A stretch of 63,895 nucleotides of DNA from Nemertoderma westbladi (GCA_032718475.1 JAUCBJ010002602.1:1-63895), one strand, 5' to 3'; positions 33,790 through 45,309 are shown, counted from the first letter of the stretch. Translations and numbers: made by a program. The notes: generated by a model from the sequence alone, not told the origin.

Positions 33790-34579
33790 ATCTGCTATTT
33801 GGGTTGATTAATATTATAATGAGTTTATGTTTAGGCGAGCGGGCGTCGCTGCCTACCTTCTTTGCCCCCGGACAGTGGGATTCTCAGCGCCGATGTATCG
33901 TCGTCGCGGTGTTTACGCCAACATGTAGCAACAGCACGACAACGACAACCGGCACAAGTCACTCCACTGTCCGTCCCAAAGGCTTGAATCCACTTTAGGT
34001 TCTTTCTATAGGAGAGTTGGGCTACTTTCACAATTGCGACTAGCTACTGTAAACACACCTTAGCAGTAACATTCACCTACAAACGCACAAATTCCACACA
34101 ACTGTCACCAATTGTACACATACAGGCCATTTGTCCGTTAGTCAGTGCCTTCCAGAATGTCACGTTATTACTGTGTATCCTTGGATACTAACAGTGTGCT
34201 ATGTATTCTCTATGCAATGCAATGGGACAAGCTTTCTGTTGTTCTTTTAACTTGCTTCTAATTCTAGCGTGGGTGTTGCTATGGTGACATTATGGAATGC
34301 TAGCGGTAGAATTAGGGTAATTATCATGCATACAGATCTGGGATGCTATTTAATAATAATTCTTTAATTGTCAATATCCTCTTTATGTATGATTTTATTA
34401 ATTTTATCGGCTATTGACTATATGTTGGAGATTCTCGCACTCTAATGCACTCAATAGGATGAATCTCCGCTCCCATGATCTATTAATTAATGGAATTTTG
34501 GGAATGTTATAAATTGCGCAAAATGACAATTTATGAAATTCATTTAAAAAATATGAATTTAAATTTATTCCCGTGAATT

Positions 34580-34880
34580 TTATTATTTGATGTTAAGATT
34601 GACACAATTTTTATTCCAGAGCATGTCTGGGGACTGAGGATCCTTAATTCTAGAAAATTGCCTTTTAAGAATATCGGTAAGTGCTACGATATCTTAATTG
34701 ACTAGAAATTTAAAGGATCTGAATTTTACAGATTTTACTAAATATTAAATTAATATTTAAGATGGGCACCGATTTATTCCAGAGCTTGTCTGGGGACGTT
34801 AACCACTGATTCTAGAATTTGTCTTTCAAGTATATCGGTGGGTGCCGCGATATCTTAATCGACTAGAATTACAGATGGTG
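34580..34880 (-). repeat. Tandem pair of a 163-bp unit
   Basis: TTTATTCCAGAGC(A/T)TGTCTGGGGAC is followed by TTCTAGAA, TATCGGT and CGATATCTTAAT. The anchor is at 34610 and again at 34773, a period of 163 bp. It lies in the non-coding stretch of BEL-1 between the Gag ORF and the zinc-finger ORF. Confidence 0.75.
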
Positions 34881-35420
34881 AAAAGGTTTAACAGATTTAT
34901 TTGCGTTTCACGCTACTGTTAGAGGGACATCACGCTACTATATGTATTATTTAATATAAGGTAGAAGAGCAATATCGCACGAAGCAATGTCAGTGTGAAG
35001 AGGCAAGTCGTTTCCAAGGTCTACCCAGAGCTTGGCTTAGCCGAGACACGAGGATCTGAACTTTGCATTCCTAATACTCTGCCTACCAATAATACTTGAA
35101 TATAGTAGTGGCTTTATTGTACTTTAAGAAGTACGGACATTTCATCTTACTGTAGTCACGTATTTATAATATGATACGGACAGTAAGGAAAGAGAAAAAT
35201 AATTATTTTCTTGCCGTCGCACTAAATATATATTATAAGTAATTACGTACGTAATAAACACTAATATATTGCACTAATCTACTAAATAATCACTAAAATA
35301 ACATTCTACTAAATAAAATTAAAGGAAACGATTATAATAAAATTACATAATAATACATACATAAATATAAAATAAAAACAAATATAAAATGATATAGTCA
35401 CACGCCCACTCCATATGTTA

Positions 35421-38400
35421 TTACGTTATGGAGTCCCTAGATATTTGTCGGATTAGGGAAGTGGTCGTAGGAAGAGTATCTTGCCTTCCATAGTTTCCGG
35501 ACAGTTTTCGGTCTCTTTCCAGTAAACATAAACGACCAGCTGGGCGATTGAGTTGTTGTGTTACTTTCTCCGCTCCCTTGGCCTGTCTAATCTCCGCCGG
35601 GGTAAGATGAGGAGGCCATTCTTCTTCTTCTTTACTTAAGAAGTCGGATCCACCTAACCAGCCTGGAGTATCTATCAGTTCTTGAGGAGTTGCTCCTCTG
35701 GAAGCGATGTCGGCTGGATTAATCGTCCCAAGGCAATGTCTCCATTGATCTACATTGGAGTTAATATCGTCATTATCTGAGGAGTATGGTGTTCCCTCAG
35801 TTGGATCGTCCACATCACTGCTCTCCACTTCCCATTCCTTTACTTGGTATACCTGTTGTTGAGGTAATCTCTCTTTGAGAGTTCTACGGGAAGGGCCAGT
35901 GAAGTACCAACCTACTCTAGTTCTTACCGCATAGGTTTGTAGTGGCTGCGGTTGAGCAGGCCGTTTCTCCAATGTCTCGAGCGCCTCATGCGCATTTTGG
36001 CCGATGAGTATTTGCACTCCAGGATAATCTGTCTGGAATCGAGGTATCTTAAGATGTTGGATGCTCTCATCCTCGTCCCAATTATAAAGGTCTGCTTGGG
36101 TAGCAGCGAAGTTCTTTATAGCCACCATTTTTACCGACCTTATACCTTGTGCTCCTAATTTATCCTGGGGGGTGGACAACACACCTACATAGTAGTCTGC
36201 CGTTAGGGTAGATTTCCAAACCTGCATAATTCCTGACATATTCAATTTAGTCCGGAATTTGGGTTGTCCAGCAAAAATATCTTCGGCTAGTTCTTGATCG
36301 ATGAATGTTCCTGTGCTGCCGGAGTCAAGGAGGGCGTTCACTATGTAACTTTTGTTAGGACCATGAACTCTTACCTGCACTACAGGAAATTCTCTGATTC
36401 CTACGTTGGAAGTTGGAGCTTTCCAAGATGGTTGTTTGGCAAAAGTAGTTGGGGGAAACTCATTGTTGGTGTCCTTTTCATAAGTAAGTGCTCGATACAC
36501 TGAGGTATTTATTAGGTAACAGGATTCGTTGGCGTCGGAGAATTCGTCAGTATAGAATCCGTCCATCTCAGACTCTTGATCAGTGTCATTTACATCACTG
36601 AATTGGACATGTAGTTCGGGCTCACTTACCTGACTCGGGTTGTCTCGTTCGAACTCACTGTGTAACAAGATGTGATGTTTCGCGCCACACTTTGCACACT
36701 TTACGTCGGAGTAACAGGTTCGCCGTTGGTGTCCTGATCTGAGGCAATTATAGCATAACCGCTTATTCCACAGGACTGTACGTCTGTCTACAGGGGATTT
36801 CTTTAGAAATTCAGCACACGCACTCAAACGGTGGGGCCCGTCGCACAGCGCACATTTTGGTTTGATGTTACTCACCTTACCTTGGGTAACGTTATGCACT
36901 CTCGTTCTTTCTTCGGGCTTTCTTCCGTGAATTCTCTTAGGAGACGTAGGAGGAGTTGTTGTTACCTGTTCTCTCCTGTCACTGATTCGAGACTTGTATT
37001 TACTTACGTCTTTATAGGTCTTGTTGTCATAGTAAGATTTTGCTGTGTCTTTCCCGCTGTCCTCTTCTTGAGAAGCTTGGCTTTCGCCGTCGTCAGTGTA
37101 ACACACCGGTGTTACTCTTCTCCTAGAAGCAGGTTTCTCACTTACCTTATTTTCCGATGTTTTCTCTCTGGACTGCTTGATGAGTTGTAGTTTTACTTCA
37201 CCATCTAAGAAGGACATGAGATCAGTCATGGTAGGGCTTCGTCGTTGTTGTTCATTCATGTACAACACTTTCTTGTCCCAACGTGTACATACTCCACCCT
37301 TGGGTAAAGTAGAGACTACTGCTCCAATAACCATGGAACTCTGATATTCATGAGACTTACCTAACCAGTCCAATTGTCTACAGATTTCCTGAATTTCATC
37401 GGAAAACTCTATAATCCCGCTACTAAGGAAGTGTCGGGGGGCTACTAATTTTGCATACAAATACTTAGCTATGTTATCCTTGTTACCATACCTGATGTTT
37501 AATGTATCCCATACTTGTCTTAATCCTTCTGGATGTCCAATAAACTTTAACGCCATTAACCTGGGAGGTCCTTCCAAGCACTTGATGAGGAACCTAAGTT
37601 TCTCTCCGTTAGATAGTACAGAGTTTTGTATGCTGTCTTTGTAATATTCGTTGAAAGGTAACCATTTCATCTCATCTCCATTGAATTTGACGATCTCTCC
37701 CACTTTGACCGCTTGGCGGGCTTCTGTTCTAGCCATCTGACGCGTAAAGCTTTCTTGGGCCATCGTGTTATTGAATATCGAATTATCGGTATATAAATTT
37801 CTCGGATCATTATCAGGTCTATAAGGAATATCATTAACAACAGGTCTACAATCACCCCCAATAGGGTTTGCTATAGGAGTTTCTACTTCACTAGCAGTAT
37901 AGATGCGTGTAGGCTCCACACCTTGCGCATGTAATACTTCAGACCTAACAGGCTGACACAATGTTACAGGGGGTATGGGTATACCCTTTGGTATGTTGAC
38001 TAATTTGTCGCGTTCTAGCGCGATACTTTGCTGCACTTCTTGCAATTCGGCCCTACCTTCCCTTACTGTTCCCTTAAGTTGGTGGACAGTCTCCTGCATC
38101 TGTCCGAGCAGGAGATTCATCCCCCGCCGTCCCTCCTCTACCCACTCAACCGCCGAAGCGGGAGTCGCCAACATTGTAGCGGGCTGACGCGGGACGACGG
38201 GAGACAAATCTTTGATTTCTCTCTCAGCTTCCAGGACAGGGATATTCTCATGGACTGTTCTACCGGGTACAGGCAGGGTAGTACTGTGTAAAGGGAACTT
38301 AGAGTTAAGCTCTGGAAGTACAGGGGTCTCTAGCACAGGAGTGACTTTGGGAACGACAGGCCTAATTATTTCAGGCTCATCAACTATGGTAGGGAGTCTT

Positions 38401-39554
38401 TTGACCTTAATAATTTGGTCTGTGGGTTCTGTACTACCTAAGTCTGTGCTAGCTAGTTGTCTTCTGACAGCTGGGGGCAAATCAGGCAGTTTATGACGGT
38501 GAGATGTTTTTCTACGCCTGCTTAGACGAGATCTATTTCCTCCGCCTTCAGGATCGGTGGTTTCGCTTTCCTCCGATGATGTGTATCCCTGGCGTTTTGG
38601 AGTAGATCGTCTCATCATCTGCATTCGACTAGCAGTTAGCTGTTTATTTATGTAGTCTTGCGTCTCTTGCAGATTTTCCAACTCCAGTTGGGTAGTCTCC
38701 TCAGACGCTCTCCGTTCTGCTTCTGCCACTGCCTTTGCCATTGCCGCTGCCGCCTTTCTTTCTGCTTCTGCTACCGCTGCCTTTCTTTTTGCTTCTACTT
38801 CCGCTGCCTTTCTTTCTGCTTCTACTTCTGCCATTGCCGCTGCTATTGCTGCTGCCCCTCGTTCCTCTATCTGTTTTTTCTTTATTTGTTCTTCTTGGAC
38901 TCTAACGAGGCGGAGTCGTTCATCAAATTTAGCTTGGTTCGCAGCTAACATTTCCGCATCGATTGCGTCCAACACAAGCTTGGTTCCTTCACTATTAGGG
39001 CGAAGTCCAGACAGTCGTCTCCTCAACTCTTCGTCTCCTATGAATCGCTGATAGTCTGACAGATAGATGTCAATGGCGTCTCTAGTTCGCGGCTTCTCTG
39101 CTGCTGTTAATTCGCTTTCCACTTCGCTTTCCACTTGAGAAGAAGTGGCGTCGACTGATTCTTCATAGGTTGGCCGCTCATCATAAACCGTATCCGCCAT
39201 CTTCGCTCCGCTTTCGGGTGTCCGCTCAGCAGTATCCGAACTACTGGAGCTATCGGGCCGCTGAGAACTAGGTTCTTGGCTAGGATGTTGCTGCGGTTTG
39301 ACAGCTGCTTCTTGATCCCGCTTGACTTGGGCCCGAGTGCCGATGATAGACCTACGTTGTTCTACTAGCCTAGGGTCTGACACTACTACTGTAGGGATGG
39401 CCTTTTTTACAATAGTAGGTGACTTAGACTTGGATCTGGGATGTTCTATACTTTGATCTTGGTCACAGATCCTTTTAATACGCTGTCTAAGTCTAATACT
39501 CATTCTAACACTTTCTAAGAGACTATCTGACAGTGATTGGGTTGCGTCTGACAT
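35421..39554 (-). CDS. BEL/Pao Gag-protease polyprotein with in-frame pol deletion
   Basis: 1377 codons from the ATG at 39554. Residues about 205-310 form a long Ala/Glu/Lys-rich coiled coil. About 620-760 resemble the BEL Gag domain (WLPFNEYYKDSI, then FIGHPEGL). Zinc knuckles lie at about 900-965 (CALCDGPHRLSAC, then CYNCLRSGHQRRTC). The aspartic protease motif LLDSGSTGTFID has its catalytic Asp at about 1077. At about residue 1267 the chain jumps to WRHCLGTINPADIASRG, the segment that follows RNase H in intact BEL elements, and ends shortly after at 1377. RT and RNase H are thus deleted without breaking the frame, and the integrase is also lost. The result is a Gag-protease with a short residual tail. 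Confidence 0.88.
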   Translation of the reverse strand: MSDATQSLSDSLLESVRMSIRLRQRIKRICDQDQSIEHPRSKSKSPTIVKKAIPTVVVSDPRLVEQRRSIIGTRAQVKRDQEAAVKPQQHPSQEPSSQRPDSSSSSDTAERTPESGAKMADTVYDERPTYEESVDATSSQVESEVESELTAAEKPRTRDAIDIYLSDYQRFIGDEELRRRLSGLRPNSEGTKLVLDAIDAEMLAANQAKFDERLRLVRVQEEQIKKKQIEERGAAAIAAAMAEVEAERKAAEVEAKRKAAVAEAERKAAAAMAKAVAEAERRASEETTQLELENLQETQDYINKQLTASRMQMMRRSTPKRQGYTSSEESETTDPEGGGNRSRLSRRRKTSHRHKLPDLPPAVRRQLASTDLGSTEPTDQIIKVKRLPTIVDEPEIIRPVVPKVTPVLETPVLPELNSKFPLHSTTLPVPGRTVHENIPVLEAEREIKDLSPVVPRQPATMLATPASAVEWVEEGRRGMNLLLGQMQETVHQLKGTVREGRAELQEVQQSIALERDKLVNIPKGIPIPPVTLCQPVRSEVLHAQGVEPTRIYTASEVETPIANPIGGDCRPVVNDIPYRPDNDPRNLYTDNSIFNNTMAQESFTRQMARTEARQAVKVGEIVKFNGDEMKWLPFNEYYKDSIQNSVLSNGEKLRFLIKCLEGPPRLMALKFIGHPEGLRQVWDTLNIRYGNKDNIAKYLYAKLVAPRHFLSSGIIEFSDEIQEICRQLDWLGKSHEYQSSMVIGAVVSTLPKGGVCTRWDKKVLYMNEQQRRSPTMTDLMSFLDGEVKLQLIKQSREKTSENKVSEKPASRRRVTPVCYTDDGESQASQEEDSGKDTAKSYYDNKTYKDVSKYKSRISDRREQVTTTPPTSPKRIHGRKPEERTRVHNVTQGKVSNIKPKCALCDGPHRLSACAEFLKKSPVDRRTVLWNKRLCYNCLRSGHQRRTCYSDVKCAKCGAKHHILLHSEFERDNPSQVSEPELHVQFSDVNDTDQESEMDGFYTDEFSDANESCYLINTSVYRALTYEKDTNNEFPPTTFAKQPSWKAPTSNVGIREFPVVQVRVHGPNKSYIVNALLDSGSTGTFIDQELAEDIFAGQPKFRTKLNMSGIMQVWKSTLTADYYVGVLSTPQDKLGAQGIRSVKMVAIKNFAATQADLYNWDEDESIQHLKIPRFQTDYPGVQILIGQNAHEALETLEKRPAQPQPLQTYAVRTRVGWYFTGPSRRTLKERLPQQQVYQVKEWEVESSDVDDPTEGTPYSSDNDDINSNVDQWRHCLGTINPADIASRGATPQELIDTPGWLGGSDFLSKEEEEWPPHLTPAEIRQAKGAEKVTQQLNRPAGRLCLLERDRKLSGNYGRQDTLPTTTSLIRQISRDSIT

Positions 39555-39639
39555 GTTTGTTTACACAGTTGAATGCCTACGGCTATAAATACAGTTAAAG
39601 TAAGTCTAGTAATTCAGTATCACTGTTAGCCTAACAATT

Positions 39640-39960
39640 AATTACCGATACTGCTACTCAGTGTAGCGTGATATATATATAATATATTAGAATACCGGTA
39701 TGCTTATAGTATATATATAAGTATTATTACAGACTAGATTTGTCACAGAGTACCGGTATATAATTTTAGCACAAATATATATAAATATATAATAGGCCTA
39801 TCGTGAATCCCGGTATGCAGCTTACACTTATAGTATATATAAGTATAATTATGAACTAGAATTAATTACAGAATACCGGTATGATTTCAGCTCAAATTTA
39901 TAGAAATAAATATAATAAGCCTATGGTAAATACCGGTATGTCAATTATTTTAGAATAATT
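39640..39960 (-). repeat. ~150-bp tandem duplication in BEL-1 leader
   Basis: Two units share ACCGGTATG, CTTATAGTATATAT, AACTAGA and AGGCCTAT-like blocks. The spacer between Gag and the 287-bp repeats is otherwise non-coding. Confidence 0.5.
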
Positions 39961-40889
39961 GAATTTCTGAATATTTTAGGGTTACTTGGTTACTTTAACT
40001 TACTTTGTTACCGTTATTTAAGCAGTAGTCCAACTGATATTGAGACCTAGTTGTTGTATGGCAGGCCTACTATTTATAAATCGTTTGAGTTGATTTATAA
40101 TAGATATATACCCGTTTAAAAGGGTTTTGTCAATATTTGAAATAAATGTTATTATTTCTGGGGAAGTCACTACACAGAAGCTGTGCGCTCTCAGTGAAGT
40201 GTTACCTATGGGACACTAAAACAGATAATTCTAATTTACCTAAGTTACTTAATACTACAAATTACTTACGATATGGTTGAGATTAAATCTCTAATTAAAC
40301 ACAACAAAAATATTACGTACGAATTTTTAGGGTAATTTTACAGGAAGTCTACAAACCAGCCTAACAAAGGGTTAGATTTTCTGGTTATTACAACGGACAG
40401 GGTACTACGGTATTTGAAAATAATAAGTAGTAGTAAATACACTGCGTTGTCCAGATAGGAAAATACCACCGCCTGACGACCTATAACCGTATCGCTATAG
40501 GTACTACGTTATGTATCACGGAGTGTTCCTACCTAGAAGTTAATTACCGCGGACTACCAGATCCAGCATGCCTATTAACCACTTTACAACACAAATATAC
40601 TGCCTACACACTAATTACTTCGGAAAGCACTGTACACTAAACCCTAAATTAGGTACAAGTACTGGTACAACAAATAATCAGTAGTTAAATATACTTGAAC
40701 AGTTAAAAGAACCACGGCATCTGCTGGAGTGACCGAAGCACAAAGTCACCAGTCTTTTCCTACGCCAAGCAGCCCGTGTAGTACCGGGGTTAATTTAACT
40801 ATAACGGTATGTGTAACAAACACAATTACTGTAGGAATAAACTTGGGGACATGAATGTTGCGAATAATCGCATAAACTCTGAATAATAA

Positions 40890-41475
40890 ATATTACGCTA
40901 CCCGTACAGAATACTCAAACAAAATACAAACCAAACGCTGGCAGACTACCACCAAGCCTAAATAAACTACAGTATGTGTAGATTCCAAAATGGTTAGTTA
41001 GTATGCGTTCTAACACGGTAGTACGACTTATTCTTTAAGAGGGGATTGACCTTACAGCTATGGCTGCCCCAACTTACTAACTGGCACTCTATCGGACAAA
41101 CTCTACACACGCAGCAATCTCTTCAGACCTAATAATAGCTAGACAACAATCCAGCCTACAAAATATCTGAGTAATACTATTACGGTACCTGAACAGACCA
41201 CACAAACAAACACAGGCCTAAACGCTGGCAGAATACTGTCAAGCCTAAATAAACTACAGTATGTGCAGATTCCAAAATTGTTAGTTAGTATGCGTTCTAA
41301 CACGGTAGTACGACTTATTCTTTAAGAGGGGATTGACCTTACAGCTATGGCTGCCCCAACTTACTAACTGGCACTCTATCGGACAAACTCTACACACGCC
41401 GTAATCTCTCCAAACCCAACAACAATCTAACAACAGTCCGGCCTACAATTATCTGAACAATCTGAGCAGACTTAC
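40890..41475 (-). repeat. 287-bp tandem repeat in BEL-1 leader
   Basis: Two full units: GATTCCAAAATGGTTAGTTA begins at 40981 and recurs as GATTCCAAAATTG at 41268, exactly 287 bp apart. A partial third unit follows. Each holds GTACGACTTATTCTTTAAGA and GGACAAACTCTACACACG. The same unit occurs in inverse orientation at 63541-63895 with the same 287-bp period. Confidence 0.9.
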
Positions 41476-41782
41476 ACGTCTTCAGCTCAATATTAACTTA
41501 CATGTAAATAAAACCGACAGAAATAAGTAAAATCTCAATAAAAAATCAGGGCTGCAGTCCCTGATTAAATACTAAGACCTACCGGTATACAATAATCAAA
41601 ATCGAATAATACTAATGTACTTACACTGGAAGTACCGGTTAGGACAGTTGGGCCTACGGACCTACAGAAGTACCGGTTCTGGCAGTTGGGCCTACTGACC
41701 TACAGAAGTACCGGTTCAGGTTTACCGGTTGACCGGTACTTTCAACTTTATTGCTTACTGCAATAAAGTCAATAACTGTTAT

Positions 41783-43122
41783 TGTACGCGCTTTTGAAGA
41801 CCTTTAGCAGTTTAACCTGCCAAAATTTATATGTCTTTTGGTTTATAAATAGACTTTAGAAGGTGACAAATATTTAATACCAATAAACACAACATTAGCA
41901 GAAGCCAGCCTAGTGCGCGTCCATTCACCCGCTGGATATACCCGGGGGGCTGGATTCTGAGGGCTTAGATTATTATTGCAGTGTAAGCTTACTGTACTGT
42001 ATTATTCGATTGATCGTTAATAATTAATTTCTGACTAATATTATTTACTTTCGGGAAATATTAACAGTTCCTTTAGGACGTGGCGCTCTATCTAAGTAAA
42101 CCGAGATATGACTTATACTAATCACAACGGTAAGTCGGTAAGGCTTATGATTCACGTATGAGGCGCATTCTTTAGGAAATGCTTAGTTATCAGTCACAAT
42201 CATGCACACTACCGGTAACACACAATACTGCTCACTAATTTGCCGACCGTCAATGAATTTTATCATATATAAAGAGAACAGCAACGGATTCATGTAGTGC
42301 TTATCAAATAGCATTAAATTCACTACAAACCACAATAATATAAGTCGCAATCGCTATATATAACCCGTCTCTCTAACCTGTAGTGTATCAAGAAAATTGG
42401 GAAATTTGGGTTCTTTATAAATGTTCTCCAAATAATATTCAACCAAACAACAGCAAACTATTAAGACGGTAGGTTAAGATATGATATGACAATGTACTGA
42501 TATGGACCGATAACAGTTATACGCTCTATAATCTTAAGCCTACTAATGTCACCTTCTAAAGTCTATTTATAAACCAAAAGACATATAAATTTTGGCAGGT
42601 TAAACTGCTAAAGGTCTTCAAAAGCGCGTACAATAATCTTAAGCCTACTAATGTTTCTTCTAAAGTCTGAAACGAATTGACTCTAGAGCCGGTGTTCCTG
42701 GCCTAGATAGCAACAACACAAAGTATCACAAAAACAGTAAGACTGAACACTCCTAGTATCATCGGCCGAATATCTACACGTCGACAGAAAAAATCGCTCT
42801 GATTGGCTCAAACCAAACAAAGAACCGTGCGTCCAATGGCTGTTTCCATGCCAGCAACCAGCTGCTAGATGTCGCAATCTGAATCATCACGGCTAAGCTG
42901 TGAAAGGTATTTGGTGCATTGCAGGTTTTTTGCCTTACCATGTCCGCCAAAACACGTATATAGCAGAATGACTTTTATGTCCGTTAAAACACCTATAACG
43001 GTACCTTGCGGGCGAGGGGAATATATATACAGTTAGAGAACCTTTTTAGAGTATTCCAGCGCCTGGGGGGAAACTGGATTGCGAAGCAAAGGGGCCAGTT
43101 ATATCCCACAGAAGCTTTTACA
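41783..43122 (-). repeat. BEL-1 5' LTR (1340 bp) with inverted insertion
   Basis: Matches the 3' LTR, but 105 bp are added at about 42529-42652: a 22-bp direct duplication (ATAATCTTAAGCCTACTAATGT) and an 83-bp inverse copy of the LTR's own end, running exactly to its terminal TACA. A second CTTCTAAAGTCT (12 nt) shared by the inserted end and the insertion site could have guided template switching. Confidence 0.88.
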
Positions 43123-43127
43123 CATTC

Positions 43128-43649
43128 TGATGAGAGATGATGGCTAACTGCCTGACTCCTAGACAATTCTTCAATGTTCTGTCAACTGGCATCCACGAGC
43201 AGAATCATTTCAACAGGATTTATTTATATGGTTCAAATTATTCTGTTGAATAGCAGCTTAGTAGCAATGGATATCACTGTTTCCACGACATGATCCATCT
43301 CTCCTTGTCACATGCTCTCTTGTCGTAGCAACTACTGTAGCTACAGTAGTTAGTTAAAGACAATTCCTATTAACCCGTTTAGAAAGAGTTCTTCAGCCTG
43401 GTATCAAGCAGCAAAGTTAATAATTTTAATAGTATGAGATATCCAATGGAAAGGGTATAGGCCTACATATATCAGAATGGTTTTCACTAAACTGCAAGTG
43501 ATTTGCACATTTTAACCAATTCTATTGGTTCAGAAATATATACAAAATAAACGAGTAATTAATTTTATTATGGATTTAATGATGACATCATCATATTTCC
43601 TGCGCCGGAAATAGCTTTTAATTGTCTCTATTGATGATAAAACATGTGG
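43128..43649. other. Non-coding spacer
   Basis: No gene is seen between the BEL-1 right target duplication and the RT relics. It includes a short perfect inverted repeat (CAACTACTGTAG/CTACAGTAGTTAG, about 43327-43355). Confidence 0.4.
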
Positions 43650-43721
43650 TTAGAGCTGACATTGAAACCAATAGAGCATGTGGCATTGATGAAGTTCATC
43701 CTGAGGACTTCAAGATAGAGT
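43650..43721 (+). pseudogene. RT fragment of a non-LTR element
   Basis: About 24 codons on the plus strand resemble the region before the RT domain of non-LTR elements: VRADIETNRACGIDEVHPED, comparable to the conserved (K/N)A.GIDE. segment. Decayed, with a stop right after. Confidence 0.45.
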
Positions 43722-43730
43722 AATGAGTAT

Positions 43731-44430
43731 ACTACTACTAGGATCGGCATGCTGCATTGCAGCTGCATTTTTAAGAATGCTGTGCTGGCTTATCGACAAA
43801 ATTGCACCGCCACAACTCCCTATCACCCATGCCATTTGCTAGATCATCCGCATCTTCAAGGCCAGTGTCCTTTAAGATGCGTCTCAAGAATGTCATGGGC
43901 TGTCCACCATGCTTATTCACTCCATGAGGCTGCCGAAGTACAAGATTATGCACTGGCTGGTCCTCACGGCGAAAGCAATGTCCTGCAAAGCGGAGGCGAT
44001 TTTGTTCTTGTGTCAAGCTTGGGGGAACCAATGAGACACCTCCAATGTTATATAGTGTCTGGTTGGAGATGTGTGCATTGTACTTGACACAATGAACCCG
44101 GCGTAGCATTCTTGTGAATGTGCCATCCAGAGATTTGGTGTCCTCAGCAGTTAGAGCCCAGCATGGACTCCCATAGAGGAGTACTGGAACTACTGCTGCT
44201 CTAAATAATCGGACCTTAAGTTTCCGATTAATTCTCGGTGACTTCCAAATCCTGGAAAGCCTATTCAAGGCTGCCCATGCCTTTCCCTTACGTATTCGAA
44301 GGTCCCCACCTGACTTCCGGATCCATGATCCCAGGTAACAGAAAGTCATCTACATGCTTAAGCATACCATCTTTTGAGCTTATGCTCATCCGATCAGAAA
44401 AGAGTATAACTGTTACACTCAGTCCAGACT
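43731..44430 (-). pseudogene. 5'-truncated non-LTR element, RT C-terminal fragment
   Basis: On the minus strand the fragment holds the post-palm region of a non-LTR RT: DDF.YLGSWI, SRIWKSPRINRKLKVRLFRA, LLYGSPCW, RLRFAGHCFRR. It has a one-base frameshift near 44345. Its 3' end carries the (AGT)n tail seen at 7041-7054, so it belongs with the element there. No catalytic RT motif remains. Confidence 0.8.
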
Positions 44431-44642
44431 ACTCAGGATATTACTATGCAATATAAGTTCATATCTTTATTACTTAAAATGACATGCGGTAATCATGTAA
44501 AGGACTATTTTTAAAATTGAAATTTATTAGCACTTATTTCGTTTTTTCGTTAAATAGATTTGTGGATAGTTATCATAATTGAATTTTAAAATAAATTAAT
44601 TATTATTCATTAGAGATAATTCCACGCCATTGTTTTTCCAAA

Positions 44643-44857
44643 ATGGTACCAGTAATTGAAACACTTCTACTTATTGCTGTTACAATTGGTGTTGGCAGCG
44701 CTGCAACTGTAAACGTTTGTGAGCCTCTCATTGAACTCTACACTGAGGACAACTTTGGGGGAACAAAGGTGGATATCTCTTCGGAAACCAATGCGGTTCA
44801 ATTAGCAGCTCTAAACATGTCGGATGCAGTTCGTTCAGTCAGCGTCAAGTGTGGAAC
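44643..44857 (+). CDS. Secreted beta/gamma-crystallin-type protein, exon 1
   Basis: ATG at 44643. A signal peptide of about 21 residues (LLLIAVTIGVG core) is followed by the first Greek-key motif: LYTEDNFGG with the Y....F.G signature and VRSVSVKCG at its end. The exon ends AC/GTGAGT inside the Thr codon, in phase with exon 2. Beta/gamma-crystallin folds of this kind bind Ca or act as extracellular structural or defence proteins. The canonical (N/D)(N/D)xx(S/T)S calcium motif is degenerate here, so Ca binding is doubtful. Confidence 0.85.
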
Positions 44858-45013
44858 GTGAGTAGCCACAGCTAACAAGCCACTTTGTAAACGATTTATT
44901 TAGCACTTTTGGTGAAGACAACTTTTGTACATAGGAAGTTGATTTACATTATTTCCTTTCAGAAGTACTGTACAATTTATTTGTATAAACCACATCATTT
45001 ATAATCGAAGTTA

Positions 45014-45226
45014 GGGTATGTGTAAAACGCGGATCCGGATTCCAAAATTATAAATTAAGGGAAAGGATCAGGTTACAGTGGCACGTTATTTGAACCAAAA
45101 CAATAAACTAAAGTCAATAGAACAGGTTATAGTTTTAATTTTGGGAGTTATAAAAATGTAAAAAAAATCGACTTCCGTAGGGACAATGTTAAATGTAGAA
45201 TCCGGATCCGCGTTTTACTCTGACCC
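45014..45226. mobile_element. hAT-like MITE in crystallin intron 1
   Basis: 213 bp with inverted ends AGGGT..G.GTAAAACGCGG, then ATCCGGATTC on both sides. It is flanked by TCGAAGTTA at 45005-45013 and 45227-45235 (8-9 bp duplication, hAT-like). It contains one copy of the CAGGTTAC...AACCAAAACAATAAAC motif that is tandem at 9345-9610. Confidence 0.85.
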
Positions 45227-45309
45227 TCGAAGTTATGGTGATTGATCCCAGGATTTTATCGTAATTTGAAACAGAATAATAAACAAGTAGTGCGATTTGA
45301 AAAAATAAA

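Larger units (their letters stand above)
31028..43122 (-). mobile_element. BEL/Pao-like retroelement, RT and integrase deleted
   Basis: Two long LTRs (31028-32262 and 41783-43122) start TG and end CA. They are flanked by the 5-bp duplication CATTC (31023-31027 and 43123-43127). On the minus strand the 5' LTR is at the high-coordinate end. A purine stretch GGGAGCGG abuts the 3' LTR at 32263-32270, as expected of a polypurine tract. Inside, 5' to 3' on the minus strand, are a 2.2-kb leader with tandem repeats, Gag-protease (39554-35421), about 1.6 kb of non-coding DNA, and a zinc-finger ORF in the env position (33789-32341). I could not find a primer-binding site starting with TGG next to the 5' LTR. 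RT, RNase H and integrase are absent, so it needs help in trans. Confidence 0.88.

Noticed and set aside
43749-44087. 112-codon plus-strand ORF
   Set aside because: It is the antisense shadow of the non-LTR RT fragment on the minus strand.
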